From NCBI GenBank assembly GCA_963823945.1, contig CAWGNK010000014.1, forward strand, positions 1-64,000: DNA of 64,000 bases, in the 5' to 3' direction. This document shows, in pieces, positions 7,998 through 17,539 of this stretch (position 1 is its first letter; each line of letters opens with the position of its first letter). The notes under the pieces are model-generated. The model was not told the DNA's origin, did no database searches, and worked only from the letters and a program-made list of their open reading frames with translations. The position numbers and the translations under genes are program-made. The DNA comes from Bog-793 sp963823945. GTDB taxonomy: Bacteria > Actinomycetota > Acidimicrobiia > Acidimicrobiales > Bog-793.

Positions 7998-8657
7998 GTG
8001 ACCACGCCCCGGCCCACGCTCCCGTCCCACCGCCTCGCCGCCGTCGAGCTCGCCACCCGGGACCGGGTGCTCGGTTCGCTCATCGAGGCGGCGGGTCCGC
8101 CGCGGTTCCGGCGCCCGAGCGAGTCGGCTTACGCCGCGCTCTCGCGTTCGATCCTCTACCAGCAGCTGGCCGGGCCGGCCGCTGCGGCGATCCACGGCCG
8201 GCTCATTGCCGCGATGGGCGACGCCAACGATCCCGCCGCGCTGCTCGCCCTTTCCGACGAGGTGCTGCGCGGGGTCGGGCTCAGCCGCAACAAGACGTTG
8301 TCGCTGCGGGACCTCGCCACCAAGGTGCTCGACGGGACGGTCGACCTCGACCGGCGGCACCTCGGCCGGGCGAGCGACGCCGAGATCGTCGAGCACCTGT
8401 CGATGGTGCGCGGGATCGGCGAGTGGACGGCGCAGATGTTCCTCATGTTCCAGCTGCGCCGCCTCGACGTCTGGCCGACCGGGGACCTGGGCGTGCGGCG
8501 GGGTTACGGGCTGGCCTGGCGGATCCCGGCGCCGACGGCGCGGGAGCTCGAGCCGTTGGGCGACGCCTTCCGGCCGTACCGGTCGGTCGCCGCCTGGTAC
8601 TGCTGGCGCGCCTGCGAGCTCTACGCCGGTGCCGCCGACTCGGCGCTCACCCGCTAG
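7998..8657 (+). CDS. DNA-3-methyladenine glycosylase II, AlkA-like
   Basis: 219 residues of the HhH-GPD superfamily. The hairpin VRGIGEWTAQMFLMF is followed by PTGDLGVR, whose aspartate is the catalytic residue. Such enzymes remove alkylated purines from DNA for base excision repair. The protein is shorter than E. coli AlkA because it lacks the N-terminal TBP-like domain. The GTG at 7998 is preferred: an ATG at 7941 would overlap the divergent gene's start codon. Upstream, CAGACT lies 6 bases before the GTG and may be a weak leaderless -10. Confidence 0.85.
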   Translation: MTTPRPTLPSHRLAAVELATRDRVLGSLIEAAGPPRFRRPSESAYAALSRSILYQQLAGPAAAAIHGRLIAAMGDANDPAALLALSDEVLRGVGLSRNKTLSLRDLATKVLDGTVDLDRRHLGRASDAEIVEHLSMVRGIGEWTAQMFLMFQLRRLDVWPTGDLGVRRGYGLAWRIPAPTARELEPLGDAFRPYRSVAAWYCWRACELYAGAADSALTR

Positions 8658-8674
8658 GCCCGGTCCCGGGGAAC

Positions 8675-9550
8675 CTAGGAGAGCACCCGCCGGCGGAAGT
8701 TGTGCAGGCCGAGCGCGAGGAACAACGCGCAGAACCCGAGGAGCGCCGGGTAGACGACGTAGAGGTGGAGGTGCGGCGAGGCGGTGAAGGCGGCGCGCAT
8801 CCCCTCGTTCACGTAGATGAGCGGGTTGACGAGCACGACGGTCTGCAGCCAGTGCCAGGCGCCGAGCTTCACGGGGGCGAGCCGGGTCCAGGGGTAGTAG
8901 GTGCCGCCGAGGAACGTGACCGGCAGGATGACGAAGCCGAACATGAGGCCGATGTTGCGCGGCTCGAAGCTCGTGCCGAGCACGAGGCCGAGCGAGGCCA
9001 TGGCGGCGCACGAGATGGGCACGAGCGTGAGAATGATCCACCAGTGCAGGTTGATCTGGGCCTCGACCCCGGCGGCGTGGACGAGCGAGGCGATCGGCAG
9101 GACGATGGCCGCCGAGATCATCCCCTGGATGGCCCCGGAGAGCACCTTGGCGAGGGCGACCAGCCAGATCGGGCACGGCGCCTGGACGCGGTCCTCGATC
9201 TCGCGGGTGAACCCGAACTCCTGGGAGAGCTGCAGTGCGACCGACTGCACGCCTTGGAACATGATCGAGATCCCGACGACCCCGGGCACGAGGACCGTCG
9301 CGAACGAGGACTCGCCGTGGGTTGCCCCGGAGCCCCCGACCGACTGGCCGATCTTGGGGAAGACGTAGAGGAAGACGAAACAGAGCAGGAACGGCTGCAC
9401 GAGCGTGCGGATCGTGAACTCGAACAGGTTCTTGCGCAAAACGGTGAGGTCGCGCAGCAGCAGCGCCCGCAGTGCCGTCCGGCTCGCGGCGAGCGTCGTG
9501 CGCCGTGGCCGGGTGGCGACGGGGACGTGGACAAGGGGGTGGTCGCTCAC
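8675..9550 (-). CDS. ABC-2 type exporter permease, DrrB-like
   Basis: 291 residues with six hydrophobic segments, including FTIRTLVQPFLLCFVFLYVF, and the ABC-2 stretch LVPGVVGISIMFQGVQSVAL. It forms the membrane part of an exporter with the ATPase encoded just upstream. Its GTG start (9550) overlaps the ATPase TGA stop as GTGA, so translation is coupled. Related DrrAB pairs export antibiotics or lipids; the cargo here cannot be told. Confidence 0.88.
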   Translation of the reverse strand: MSDHPLVHVPVATRPRRTTLAASRTALRALLLRDLTVLRKNLFEFTIRTLVQPFLLCFVFLYVFPKIGQSVGGSGATHGESSFATVLVPGVVGISIMFQGVQSVALQLSQEFGFTREIEDRVQAPCPIWLVALAKVLSGAIQGMISAAIVLPIASLVHAAGVEAQINLHWWIILTLVPISCAAMASLGLVLGTSFEPRNIGLMFGFVILPVTFLGGTYYPWTRLAPVKLGAWHWLQTVVLVNPLIYVNEGMRAAFTASPHLHLYVVYPALLGFCALFLALGLHNFRRRVLS

Positions 9551-10548
9551 TGCTCCCGCAGCTCCCGGCCGGTGAGGTTGATGAAGACCGTCTCGAGGCT
9601 CGGCTCGGTGACCGCCAGGTCGGCGACGCCGAAGCCGCCCGCCTCGGCCGCGGTGGCCACCCGGGCGACGAGCCTGGTCCCGCCCCGGACGTGCAGTTCG
9701 AGGCCGGCCTCGGTGTGGCGGGTGCGGGTGACGCCCCCGATCTCGGCGCTGATCGCGCGCGCCAACAGTTCCTGGTCGCCGGCCGCTTTCACGGTGATGA
9801 TCGTGTCGGCGCCGACGGTCCGCTTGAGCTCCGCCGGGGTGTCGAGGGCGAGGACCCGGCCGTGGTCCATGATCGCCACCCGGCCGCAGAGCCGGTCCGC
9901 CTCCTCCATGTAATGCGTCGTGAGCAGGATCGTCTGGCCGTCGGCGTTCAGCTCCTGCAACAGGCCCCACAGCGAAAGGCGGCTCTGCGGGTCGAGCCCG
10001 GCCGTCGGCTCGTCCATGAAAAGGACCGCCGGCCGGTGGAAGATCGAGCGGGCCACCATCAGCCGCTGCGCCATCCCGCCACTCAGCGCGTAGACGGACG
10101 CCTTGGCCCACTTCGAGAGCTGGAAGCGCGCGAGGAGCTCGTCGGCGGTGCGGCGCGACTCCGCCGCGCCCATGCCGAACAGCCGGCCGTGGAAATAGAG
10201 GTTCTCCCAGACGGACAGCTGCCGGTCGAGCGAGTTCGTCTGCGAAACGACGCCGATCAGCTGCTTGGTGGGCGAGGGGTGGCGGACGACGTCGATGCCG
10301 GCGACGAAGGCCCGGCCTGAGGTCGGGATGACCCGGGTCGTGAGCATCCCGGCCGTCGTCGTCTTGCCGGCGCCGTTCGGGCCCAGCAGCCCGAAGATCT
10401 CGCCTCGGTGGACGGTGAGGTTCAGCTCGTCGACGGCGCGGAAGTCGGTGCCGGCGTAGACCTTGGTGAGGTCGACCGTGCGGATGACCCAGTCGGCGTC
10501 GAGCTCGTCGTGGGGCCGGGGCGCCTCGGCGTGGCTGGTGACGGTCAC
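9547..10548 (-). CDS. ABC exporter ATPase, DrrA-like
   Basis: 333 residues. Walker A GPNGAGKTT, Q-loop VVSQTNSLDRQLSVWENL, signature LSGGMAQR, Walker B VLFMDEPTAGLDP and the H-loop TTHYMEEAD are all present. The 80-residue C-terminal extension after the H-loop is typical of the daunorubicin-resistance (DrrA) group. It powers the DrrB-like permease that follows it with a GTGA overlap. The start is GTG with GGGAAC upstream. About 110 bases separate it from the valS stop. Confidence 0.9.
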   Translation of the reverse strand: MTVTSHAEAPRPHDELDADWVIRTVDLTKVYAGTDFRAVDELNLTVHRGEIFGLLGPNGAGKTTTAGMLTTRVIPTSGRAFVAGIDVVRHPSPTKQLIGVVSQTNSLDRQLSVWENLYFHGRLFGMGAAESRRTADELLARFQLSKWAKASVYALSGGMAQRLMVARSIFHRPAVLFMDEPTAGLDPQSRLSLWGLLQELNADGQTILLTTHYMEEADRLCGRVAIMDHGRVLALDTPAELKRTVGADTIITVKAAGDQELLARAISAEIGGVTRTRHTEAGLELHVRGGTRLVARVATAAEAGGFGVADLAVTEPSLETVFINLTGRELREQ

Positions 10549-10657
10549 GGGACCGTTCCCGGTGCCGGCGCGTGGTGCGGGTGGGTGCTCATCGGTGTCT
10601 CTGCGAACCTAGCGGTGGGGCCGGGGGCCGTGTCCCGGCCGCGCCCCGCCGGTCGGC

Positions 10658-13351
10658 TCACCCGGCCCGGTCGGCACCGGGCTCGGCGAGCTCGACGGCG
10701 ACCTCGAGCTCGCCGTCGCGGGGCGAGAACTCGAGACGCTCGATGACGCCGGCGGTCGCGAGATCGTCGGCGGCCAGCCGCAGACGGTCCACCGTGGCGG
10801 CGGGTGCCGCCACCACGGCCCGGGCGACGGGCGCGCGCATCGACTGCTTCGCCGCCGTCTTCGCGCGCCGTACCGCGGCGAGCACCGTCCCCACCTCGTC
10901 GAGCAGGTGCCCGTCGGGCCCGTCGGGGCTGGTGGCGAGCTCGTCGGCGGTGGGCCACGACGCCGAGTGGACCGAGCCCTCGTGGCTCCAGGACCAGGCC
11001 TCTTCGGTCGCGAACGGCAGGAACGGGGCGAACAGGCGGAGTTGGATGTCGATCGCGCCCAGCAACGCATGACGGGCCGAGTCGGCCCCGGGCCCCTCGG
11101 CGTAGGCGCGGCCCTTCACGAGCTCGAGGTAGTCGTCACAGAAGGTCCAGAAGAAGTGCTCGATCCGCTCGAGCGCCCGGGCGTGGTCGTAGTGCTCGAA
11201 CGCCTCGGTCGCCTCGGCGACGACCGCCGCCAGGCGCTGCAACATCGCCAGGTCGAGCGGGTGGCCGGGTGGCGCGCCGCTGGTCCCGGCCGGCAGCTCG
11301 GACCCGCCGGTGAGCCGTTGCAGGATGAATTTCGTCGCGTTGAGGATCTTGATGGCGAGGCGCCGCCCGATCCTCATCTGCTGGTCGTCGAAGGTCGTGT
11401 CGACGCCGAGGCGGGCGCACGCCGCCCAGTAGCGGACGGCGTCGGTCCCGTGGGCGTCGAGCGAGTCGCTCGGCACGACGACGTTCCCCTTGGACTTCGA
11501 GATCTTCTTGTGGTCGGGGTCGACGATCCAGCCCGAGATCGCGACGTTCTGCCAGGGCACGCAGTGGTGCTCGAGCTCGCTCCGCACGACCGAGGAGAAC
11601 AGCCAGGTCCGGATGATCTCGTGCGCCTGGGGGCGCAGGTCCATCGGGAAGATCCGGGCGAACAGGTCCGGCCGGTCGACCCAGTGGCCGGCGATGTGCG
11701 GGCTGAGCGAGGACGTCGCCCAGGTGTCCATCACGTCCGGGTCGGCGCTGAAGCCGCCCGGCCTGCCGCGCTGGTCGGCCGTGTAGCCGTCGGGGACGGC
11801 GGTGGCGGGGTCGAGCGGGAGCTGGCCGTCCCGGGCGAGGATCGGGTTGGCGTCGTCAACCGAGCCGTCGGCCCGCACGGCATACCAGACGGGGAAGGGC
11901 ACGCCGAAGTAGCGCTGGCGGGAGATGTTCCAGTCTCCGGTGAGGCCCTCGACCCATGCCTCGTAGCGGGTGCGCATGAACTCGGGGTGCCATGAGATCT
12001 GGCGGCCCGCCGAGATGAGCGTCGCGCGCCGCTCGAGGGTGCGGACGTACCACTGGCGCGAGGAGACGATCTCGAGCGGCCGCTCGCCCTTCTCGTAGAA
12101 GTTGACGGCGTGCATGATGGAGCGCGGCTCGCCGACGAGGTCCCCCGAGGCCGCCAGCAGCTCGACGATGCGGCCCTGGGCCTTGCGGGCGGTGAGACCC
12201 TCGAGCTCGGCGTACTGGGCCGCGGCACGGCTCGCATCCCGGGATTCCCAGCCCGCGGAGCCGAAGGGGGCGTGGCCAAGCCGGCCGTCGCGGGTCACGA
12301 TCGTCCGGGTGGCGAGGCCGAGGTCGCGCCACCACGTGACGTCGGTGAGGTCGCCGAAGGTGCAGACCATGGCGATGCCCGACCCCTTCTCCGGATCGGC
12401 GAGCGGGTGGGGGCGGATCGGCACCTCGACGCCGAACAACGGCGTCACGGCGTTCGTCCCGAGCAGCGCCCGGTAGCGGGGGTCGTCGGGGTTGGCGACG
12501 AGGGCGACGCAGGCGGGGAGGAGTTCGGGGCGCGTCGTGTCGATCTCGATCGGCTGGCCCGTTTCGGCCGACCGGAAGCGCAGCTTGTGGTACTTCGCCT
12601 CGATCTCCCGGTCTTCGAGCTCGGCCTGCGCGACGGAGGACTGGAAGTCGACGTCCCACAGCGTCGGCGCCTCCTGGCGGTAGGCGTGGCCGGCAGCCAC
12701 CATCCGCAGAAAGGCGCGTTGCGAGGTCTGCTGGGCGAGCGCGCCGATCGTCGTGTACTGGTACTCCCAGTCGACGCTCAGCCCGATCCGGCGGAACAGC
12801 GCCTCGAAGGCCTTCTCGTCCTCGGCCGTGAGCTTGTGGCACAGCTCGACGAAGTTCGGCCGGGAGATCGACAGCGGGTGCTTGGGCGGCTTGGCCGGGG
12901 GGGAGAAGTCGGGGTCGTAGGGGACCGACGGGTCGCAGCGGACCCCGTAGTGGTTCTGGACCCGGCGTTCCGTCGGCAGGCCGTTGTCGTCCCACCCGAT
13001 GGGGTAGAAGACGACCTTGCCGCGCATGCGCTGGAAGCGGGCGATGAAATCGGTCTGGGTGAACGAGAAGATGTGCCCCACGTGCAGCGACCCCGACACC
13101 GTGGGCGGCGGCGTGTCGATCGAGTAGACGTCGGCCCGCTGGGTGGTCGCGCCGAAGCGGTACGTGCCCCACTCGTCCCATCGCGGGGCCCAGCGTTCCT
13201 CGAGCCCCTCGAGCTGCGGGTGGTCGGGGATCCGGATCACACGGCCGGGCCCGAGCCCCGCCGCCTCCGTCTGGCCCGGGAGCGGACCCGGACCGGGCGA
13301 CGCCTCCGGGCCGGGGGCGCGTGCCGTCGCGGGCTCGTCTTCGGCTGGCAT
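10658..13351 (-). CDS. valS: Valyl-tRNA synthetase
   Basis: 897 residues, full length for ValRS. Class I signatures are HVGH (the HIGH motif, within GSLHVGHIFSF) and KISKSKGN (the KMSKS loop). IDTTRPELLPACVALVANP belongs to the editing domain that clears mischarged threonine, and the WDVDFQSSVAQAELEDRE stretch fits ValRS. It charges tRNA-Val in the cytoplasm. The N-terminal 40 residues are a Pro/Gly/Glu-rich extension. It is divergent from cysS with only 20 bases between start codons and no room for a Shine-Dalgarno site, so a near-leaderless transcript is likely. Confidence 0.95.
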   Translation of the reverse strand: MPAEDEPATARAPGPEASPGPGPLPGQTEAAGLGPGRVIRIPDHPQLEGLEERWAPRWDEWGTYRFGATTQRADVYSIDTPPPTVSGSLHVGHIFSFTQTDFIARFQRMRGKVVFYPIGWDDNGLPTERRVQNHYGVRCDPSVPYDPDFSPPAKPPKHPLSISRPNFVELCHKLTAEDEKAFEALFRRIGLSVDWEYQYTTIGALAQQTSQRAFLRMVAAGHAYRQEAPTLWDVDFQSSVAQAELEDREIEAKYHKLRFRSAETGQPIEIDTTRPELLPACVALVANPDDPRYRALLGTNAVTPLFGVEVPIRPHPLADPEKGSGIAMVCTFGDLTDVTWWRDLGLATRTIVTRDGRLGHAPFGSAGWESRDASRAAAQYAELEGLTARKAQGRIVELLAASGDLVGEPRSIMHAVNFYEKGERPLEIVSSRQWYVRTLERRATLISAGRQISWHPEFMRTRYEAWVEGLTGDWNISRQRYFGVPFPVWYAVRADGSVDDANPILARDGQLPLDPATAVPDGYTADQRGRPGGFSADPDVMDTWATSSLSPHIAGHWVDRPDLFARIFPMDLRPQAHEIIRTWLFSSVVRSELEHHCVPWQNVAISGWIVDPDHKKISKSKGNVVVPSDSLDAHGTDAVRYWAACARLGVDTTFDDQQMRIGRRLAIKILNATKFILQRLTGGSELPAGTSGAPPGHPLDLAMLQRLAAVVAEATEAFEHYDHARALERIEHFFWTFCDDYLELVKGRAYAEGPGADSARHALLGAIDIQLRLFAPFLPFATEEAWSWSHEGSVHSASWPTADELATSPDGPDGHLLDEVGTVLAAVRRAKTAAKQSMRAPVARAVVAAPAATVDRLRLAADDLATAGVIERLEFSPRDGELEVAVELAEPGADRAG

Positions 13352-13371
13352 CGGACTAGTACCGTAGTCGT
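13352..13371. promoter_or_regulatory. Overlapping divergent -10 elements between valS and cysS
   Basis: This 20-base gap contains TACCGT on the plus strand (13360-13365), 6 bases before the cysS GTG. On the minus strand the same bases read TACGGT (13366-13361), 9 bases before the valS ATG. The two -10 hexamers share five positions, so RNA polymerase could occupy only one direction at a time. Confidence 0.5.
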
Positions 13372-14727
13372 GTGCTCAGGTTGCGCGACACGGCGACGGG
13401 TCGCGTCGCTGAGCTGGAGCCACGGGACGCCGGTCGTGCCGGACTCTACGTCTGCGGCCCGACCGTCTACGGCGCCCCCCACGTCGGCCACGGGCGTTTC
13501 GCCCTCGTCTACGACGTGCTGCGGCGCTACCTCGAGTTCTGCGGCCTGCGGGTCGATCACGTCTCGAACGTGACCGACATCGACGACAAGATCATCGAAC
13601 GTGCCGCGAGCGAGGGTCGCAGCTGGCGTGACGTGGCCGCCGACGCCGAGGCCGAATGGTGGGCCGCGATGGACCAGATGGGCCTCGCCCGGCCGACGGC
13701 GACCCCGCATGCGACGGAGTACATCGCCCAGATGGTCGAGTTCGTGGGTGAGCTGCGGGCCCGCGGCAGCGCCTACGAGACGGGCGACGGTGTCTACCTC
13801 GACACGTCGTCGGTCGCGGACTACGGGTTGCTGAAGCACCAGAGCATCGAGTCGCTGCGTGCCGGCGCCCGCGTCGAGGTCGACGAGCAGAAGCGCTCGC
13901 CGGTCGACTTCGCGCTCTGGAAGAGGTCGAAGCCCGGGGAACCGAGCTGGGAGGCGCCCTTCGGCGCCGGCCGCCCGGGTTGGCACACGGAGTGCGTCGT
14001 GATGTCGCTCGCGCTCCTGGGGGAGGACTTCGATCTCCACGGCGGCGGCGAGGACCTCATCTTCCCCCACCACGAGAACGAACGGGCCCAGGCGGTGGCC
14101 CGGGGCAAGCGCTTCGCCCACCACTGGATGCACAACGGGCTCGTGCGCGTCGGCGGCGAGAAGATGTCGAAATCGCTCGGCAACTTCAGGACGATGGCGG
14201 ACCTGCTGGAACGGTCGGACGCGCGCGCCTACCGCCTCCTCGTGCTCGGCTCGCACTACCGCCAGGCGCTCGAGGTGAACGAGCGGACGCTCGAGGACGC
14301 GACGACGGCGCTGGGGCGCATCGACAGCTTCGCCCGCCGTTTCGCCGACGCGGCCGCCGCCGAGGTGGGCGACGGCAGCGAGGAGCGCCGCCAGTTCCGG
14401 GAGGCGATGGACAACGACCTCGATACGCCCCGCGCGCTCGGCGACTTGTTCTCGGCGATGCGGCGGGCGAATGCCCTCGGGGACGCGGGGGACCTGCGCG
14501 CCGGCGGCGCGCTCGCGCGCGCGGTGCTGGACCTGTTCGCCGCGCTCGGAGTCGTGGCCGACGGCGGGAGGCAGGAGGTCGACGAACGGGTCGGGGACCT
14601 CGTGCGGCGGCGGGACGAGGCCCGGGCGGCGCGGGATTTCGCGGCCGCCGACCGGTTGCGGGCCGAGATCGAGCAGTCGGGTTGGGTCGTCGAGGACACC
14701 CCCGGCGGGACGCGCGTCTACCGCTGA
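13372..14727 (+). CDS. cysS: Cysteinyl-tRNA synthetase
   Basis: 451 residues. Zinc and cysteine binding residues appear in YVCGPTVYGAPHVGH and GWHTECVVMS; the KMSKS loop is EKMSKSLGNF. The full C-terminal helical and anticodon-binding part (DERVGDLVRRRDEARAARDF) separates it from the shorter mycothiol enzyme MshC. It charges tRNA-Cys. GTG at 13372 is the only sensible start and is preceded by TACCGT-N6, so the message is probably leaderless. Confidence 0.95.
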   Translation: MLRLRDTATGRVAELEPRDAGRAGLYVCGPTVYGAPHVGHGRFALVYDVLRRYLEFCGLRVDHVSNVTDIDDKIIERAASEGRSWRDVAADAEAEWWAAMDQMGLARPTATPHATEYIAQMVEFVGELRARGSAYETGDGVYLDTSSVADYGLLKHQSIESLRAGARVEVDEQKRSPVDFALWKRSKPGEPSWEAPFGAGRPGWHTECVVMSLALLGEDFDLHGGGEDLIFPHHENERAQAVARGKRFAHHWMHNGLVRVGGEKMSKSLGNFRTMADLLERSDARAYRLLVLGSHYRQALEVNERTLEDATTALGRIDSFARRFADAAAAEVGDGSEERRQFREAMDNDLDTPRALGDLFSAMRRANALGDAGDLRAGGALARAVLDLFAALGVVADGGRQEVDERVGDLVRRRDEARAARDFAAADRLRAEIEQSGWVVEDTPGGTRVYR

Positions 14728-14970
14728 CAGTCCCTGGGCCCACCGGCAGCCCGAGGTCCTGGCGCACGCCGGGGCCGGCCGGGAAATCCCAGGGTGACGG
14801 CGGGGGATTGGGCTGGTAGCCTGCGCGCCGAGAGAAACTGCCCTGTGGTTACGGCCGTCTCGCGACCGCCGGAGTGGCCTGTCCGCAAGGACCGGCCGGG
14901 TTGGTGCGGGTGGCGGTGACGTCGGCATTCCCTCGTGGCACGTGGAATCGAACGAAGGGGGATCGCCGAA
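14728..14970 (+). promoter_or_regulatory. Long 5' leader region of the cold-shock gene
   Basis: TAGCCT at about 14817-14822 is a possible -10, which would give a leader near 145 bases. The leader contains a strong hairpin at 14876-14897: GGCC-T-GTCC, a GCAA tetraloop, then GGAC-C-GGCC. Long structured leaders control cold-shock mRNA translation in other bacteria; the same role here is inference. Confidence 0.4.
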
Positions 14971-15171
14971 GTGGCGACCGGAACTGTGAAGTGGTTTAAC
15001 GCTGAGAAGGGCTATGGCTTCATCTCCCAGGAGGGCGGTGCCGATGTCTTCGTGCATCACTCCGCCATCCAGATGAACGGCTACCGGACGCTCGAAGAGG
15101 GGCAGCAGGTCGAGTTCGAGGTCCAAGAGGGGCAGAAGGGCCTCCAGGCGGCGAACGTTCGGGCGGTCTGA
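14971..15171 (+). CDS. Cold-shock protein, CspA family
   Basis: 66 residues, one cold-shock domain: GTVKWFNAEKGYGFI contains RNP1, and VFVHHSAI contains RNP2. It binds single-stranded RNA and DNA as an RNA chaperone. The GTG at 14971 is chosen because AAGGGGGAT lies just upstream and VATGTVKWFN is the usual N-terminus; an upstream ATG at 14935 would add 12 atypical residues. It is monocistronic, with a hairpin after the stop. Confidence 0.92.
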   Translation: MATGTVKWFNAEKGYGFISQEGGADVFVHHSAIQMNGYRTLEEGQQVEFEVQEGQKGLQAANVRAV

Positions 15172-15182
15172 CCGCCTCTCGT

Positions 15183-15212
15183 CCCGGCGGCACCGCCGAA
15201 CGGTCCGCCGGG
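15183..15212 (+). terminator. Terminator-like hairpin after the cold-shock gene
   Basis: CCCGGCGG (15183-15190) pairs perfectly with CCGCCGGG (15205-15212), 12 bases after the stop. There is no U-tract, as is common in high-GC actinobacteria. Confidence 0.45.
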
Positions 15213-15395
15213 GTGCTCGCGACGATTCGAGCGCGGATCCCTGGTTCCGCATCCGCAGCGCCGCCGTAGCGGCGCGCCGATATCACCTCCGCGGCCATCG
15301 CAGCTGACGCGCGGCCACGTGCCGGCTCCCGTCGGGCTGACCCGGCGGAACGGGACCGGGCCCGCGAGGTGTTTGCGACGCCCCGGTCCCTCGCC

Positions 15396-15401
15396 TAGAA
15401 C
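15396..15401 (+). promoter_or_regulatory. Probable -10 element (TAGAAC) for gmd
   Basis: TAGAAC lies 6 bases before the gmd GTG. The last base departs from TANNNT, but the spacing matches other leaderless candidates in this window. Confidence 0.35.
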
Positions 15402-15407
15402 AGGGTC

Positions 15408-16370
<963 letters not shown>

Positions 16371-16397
16371 CCGCCCGCCCGGCTTGCCGGGGAGGTC

Positions 16398-17531
16398 CTA
16401 GCCGCCGAGCGCGCGCAGGTGCGCGATGACCGCGGGGAACGATGCGGCGAAGGCGGCGACGTCGGCGTCGCCGGTCGACCAGCCGACGGAGCAGCGCAGC
16501 GAGCGGTCCGCCGCCGCGCCCATTGCGGCGAGCACGGGCGAGGGCTCGAGGGTCTCCGAGGAGCACGCCGACCCGGAGTGGACGGCCACGCCCGCCGCGT
16601 CGAGCCCGAGGACGACACCTTCTGCCTCGACGCCCGGGACGCCGAAGCAGGCGATGTGCGGCAGGCGGTTGCCCGGATCGCCGTAACGGACGACGCCCTC
16701 GACGCCCATTGCCGCTGCCGCGATGGCCCCGGAGAGCCGTTTTGCCCGCGCCGCCGCTTCCCCGAGAACGCCGGGCAGGGCGAGTGCCCGGGCCACGGCC
16801 CCGAAGCCGACGATGGCGGGCACGGCCTCCATGCCGGCGCGCCGCGCCCGTTCCTGGTCGCCGCCGACGAGCAGCGCCGGCACGCGGAAGCCCCGGCCGA
16901 CGATGAGGGCGCCCACCCCGGCGGGCCCGCCGAGCTTGTGGGCGGAGACCGAGACGAGGTCGGCGCCGAGCGCCGGGAAGTCGACCGGCATCTGGCCGGC
17001 GGCGGCGCAGGCGTCGACGTGGACGGCGACGCCGCGGTCCCGGCAGCGGGCGACGACCTCGGCCACCGGCTGGACCGTCCCGACCTCGTGGTTGGCGAGC
17101 TGGCAGTTGACAAGGACCGGGCGGCGTTGACCGGCGAGGAACTCGTCGAGCGCCGCGAGGTCGACCCGCCCGAGCCCGTCGACCGGGATCGTCGCGACAG
17201 GCCCTCCCCGGGCGGCCGCGAGCCGGACCGCCGAGTGCTCGACGGCGGTGCAGGCGATGGGCGCGGCGGGATCACGCTGGCGTGCCGCCCAGTTCGCCCA
17301 GTTCGCCGCCTCGGTCCCGCCGGAGGTGAACACGACCTGGCGCGCGGTGACGTGGACAAGGTCGGCGACGGCTTCCCGGGCACGCTCGATGTCGGCGGCG
17401 GCGAGGCGACCCTCCTCGTAGACACGACCCGGATCGGCGAAGGTGCCCGCCGCCAGCCACTCGGCCATCGCCGCCGCCGCCTCGGGCCGCAAAGGGCTCG
17501 TCGAGGCGTGGTCGAGGTAGTGCCGGGCCAC
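16398..17531 (-). CDS. Cysteine desulfurase, IscS/NifS family
   Basis: 377 residues. The PLP lysine is K199 in SAHKLGGPAGVG and the persulfide cysteine is C323 in HSGSACSSETLEPS, which places it with the IscS/NifS group. It removes sulfur from cysteine for Fe-S clusters and tRNA thiolation. Small deviations from the family norm are HVDACAAAGQ and NHEVGTVQP. The start is GTG at 17531, only 8 bases after the SufR-like stop, so both are probably on one transcript. Confidence 0.92.
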   Translation of the reverse strand: MARHYLDHASTSPLRPEAAAAMAEWLAAGTFADPGRVYEEGRLAAADIERAREAVADLVHVTARQVVFTSGGTEAANWANWAARQRDPAAPIACTAVEHSAVRLAAARGGPVATIPVDGLGRVDLAALDEFLAGQRRPVLVNCQLANHEVGTVQPVAEVVARCRDRGVAVHVDACAAAGQMPVDFPALGADLVSVSAHKLGGPAGVGALIVGRGFRVPALLVGGDQERARRAGMEAVPAIVGFGAVARALALPGVLGEAAARAKRLSGAIAAAAMGVEGVVRYGDPGNRLPHIACFGVPGVEAEGVVLGLDAAGVAVHSGSACSSETLEPSPVLAAMGAAADRSLRCSVGWSTGDADVAAFAASFPAVIAHLRALGG

Positions 17532-17539
17532 GCCTCGGC

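Noticed and set aside
13372..14727. MshC (mycothiol ligase) instead of CysS
   Set aside because: The protein is 451 residues with the full C-terminal anticodon-binding region and a standard KMSKS loop, so CysS fits better.
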